64,000 bases of DNA, from assembly GCA_029983755.1 (NCBI GenBank), contig JASBYX010000003.1:1-64000 (forward strand). Reading direction: 5' to 3'. This DNA comes from Anaerovoracaceae bacterium (GTDB taxonomy: Bacteria; Bacillota; Clostridia; Peptostreptococcales; Anaerovoracaceae). A program made the translations under genes and the position numbers. The notes under the pieces are model-generated. The model searched no databases, was not told where the DNA came from, and saw only the letters and a program-made list of their open reading frames with translations. Positions 63,943 to 64,000 of the stretch are shown here, piece by piece; within the stretch, counting starts at the first letter, position 1, and every line of letters begins with the position of its first letter.

Positions 63943-64000
63943 ATGAAACGCTTATTTACATCTGAGTCAGTTACAGAAGGACATCCAGATAAAGTTTGCG
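63943..64000 (+). CDS. metK: S-adenosylmethionine synthetase, partial (window end)
   Basis: Only the first 19 codons are inside the window: MKRLFTSESVTEGHPDKVC, the invariant start of MetK, including the ATP-binding histidine of EGHPDK. A strong AAAGGAG site precedes the ATG. It makes SAM from methionine and ATP and lies under the SAM riboswitch, giving direct product feedback. Confidence 0.95.
   Translation, partial: MKRLFTSESVTEGHPDKVC

Overview
The window looks like the chromosome of a low-to-mid GC, Gram-positive anaerobe of the Clostridia. Evidence: strong AGGAGG ribosome sites, TTGACA/TATAAT promoters, an S-box (SAM-I) riboswitch before metK, CtfAB butyrate/acetoacetate CoA-transferase, an AbrB-type antitoxin, NEAT/Shp heme-binding surface proteins and no outer-membrane genes. 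A host-associated (oral or mucosal) member of the Eubacteriales/Peptostreptococcales is plausible, but the species cannot be fixed from the sequence. No rRNA, tRNA, CRISPR array, prophage or intact insertion sequence was found.

Layout. 1-7 kb: ion transporters (NhaC antiporter, CvrA-type K+/H+ antiporter with two unknown membrane proteins) and a MATE exporter. 7-9.8 kb: pyruvate oxidase followed by Dps, a peroxide producer next to an iron/peroxide protector. 9.8-14.4 kb: a CitMHS transporter, a DUF1446/AtuA-type enzyme split into two genes, and a PAS-AAA+-Fis activator; a consensus sigma-54 promoter and a perfect 16-bp palindrome lie between activator and operon. 14.5-17.3 kb: MgtE and a broken AAA/DUF4143 gene. 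17.4-21.5 kb: pseudouridine catabolism (psuK, psuG), exonuclease III and a metallophosphoesterase. 21.5-24 kb: an MqsR-like toxin with a zinc-finger/HTH/Panacea antitoxin, and YitT. 24.3-27.4 kb: two tandem NSS-family amino-acid symporters separated by a long hairpin.

27.7-38.4 kb is a heme acquisition locus. A NEAT-FIVAR-NEAT surface protein is followed by an apparent operon of a YbaN protein, a heterodimeric ABC exporter-type pair, an Shp-like heme receptor, an IsdE-like lipoprotein, a FecCD permease and its ATPase. A second NEAT-FIVAR protein under its own promoter closes the locus. The surface proteins would pass heme to the lipoprotein and then to the importer. 38.5-40.9 kb: a polar amino-acid ABC importer.

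40.9-47.4 kb: a poorly understood membrane cluster (three unknown proteins, one with a zinc ribbon, plus UPF0182). 47.5-50.8 kb: a long glutamine synthetase and serS. 50.9-58.4 kb: two ATPase-FtsX fusion ABC transporters, a dynamin-like GTPase and a D,D-carboxypeptidase. 58.5-60.7 kb: ctfAB, then a gene graveyard (GNAT remnant, AbrB antitoxin with a shortened RelE-like toxin). 60.7-64 kb: a long AlaX-type editing protein, a cluster of DnaA boxes with a TGTGA-N6-TCACA palindrome, an unknown protein, and the SAM riboswitch with the start of metK.
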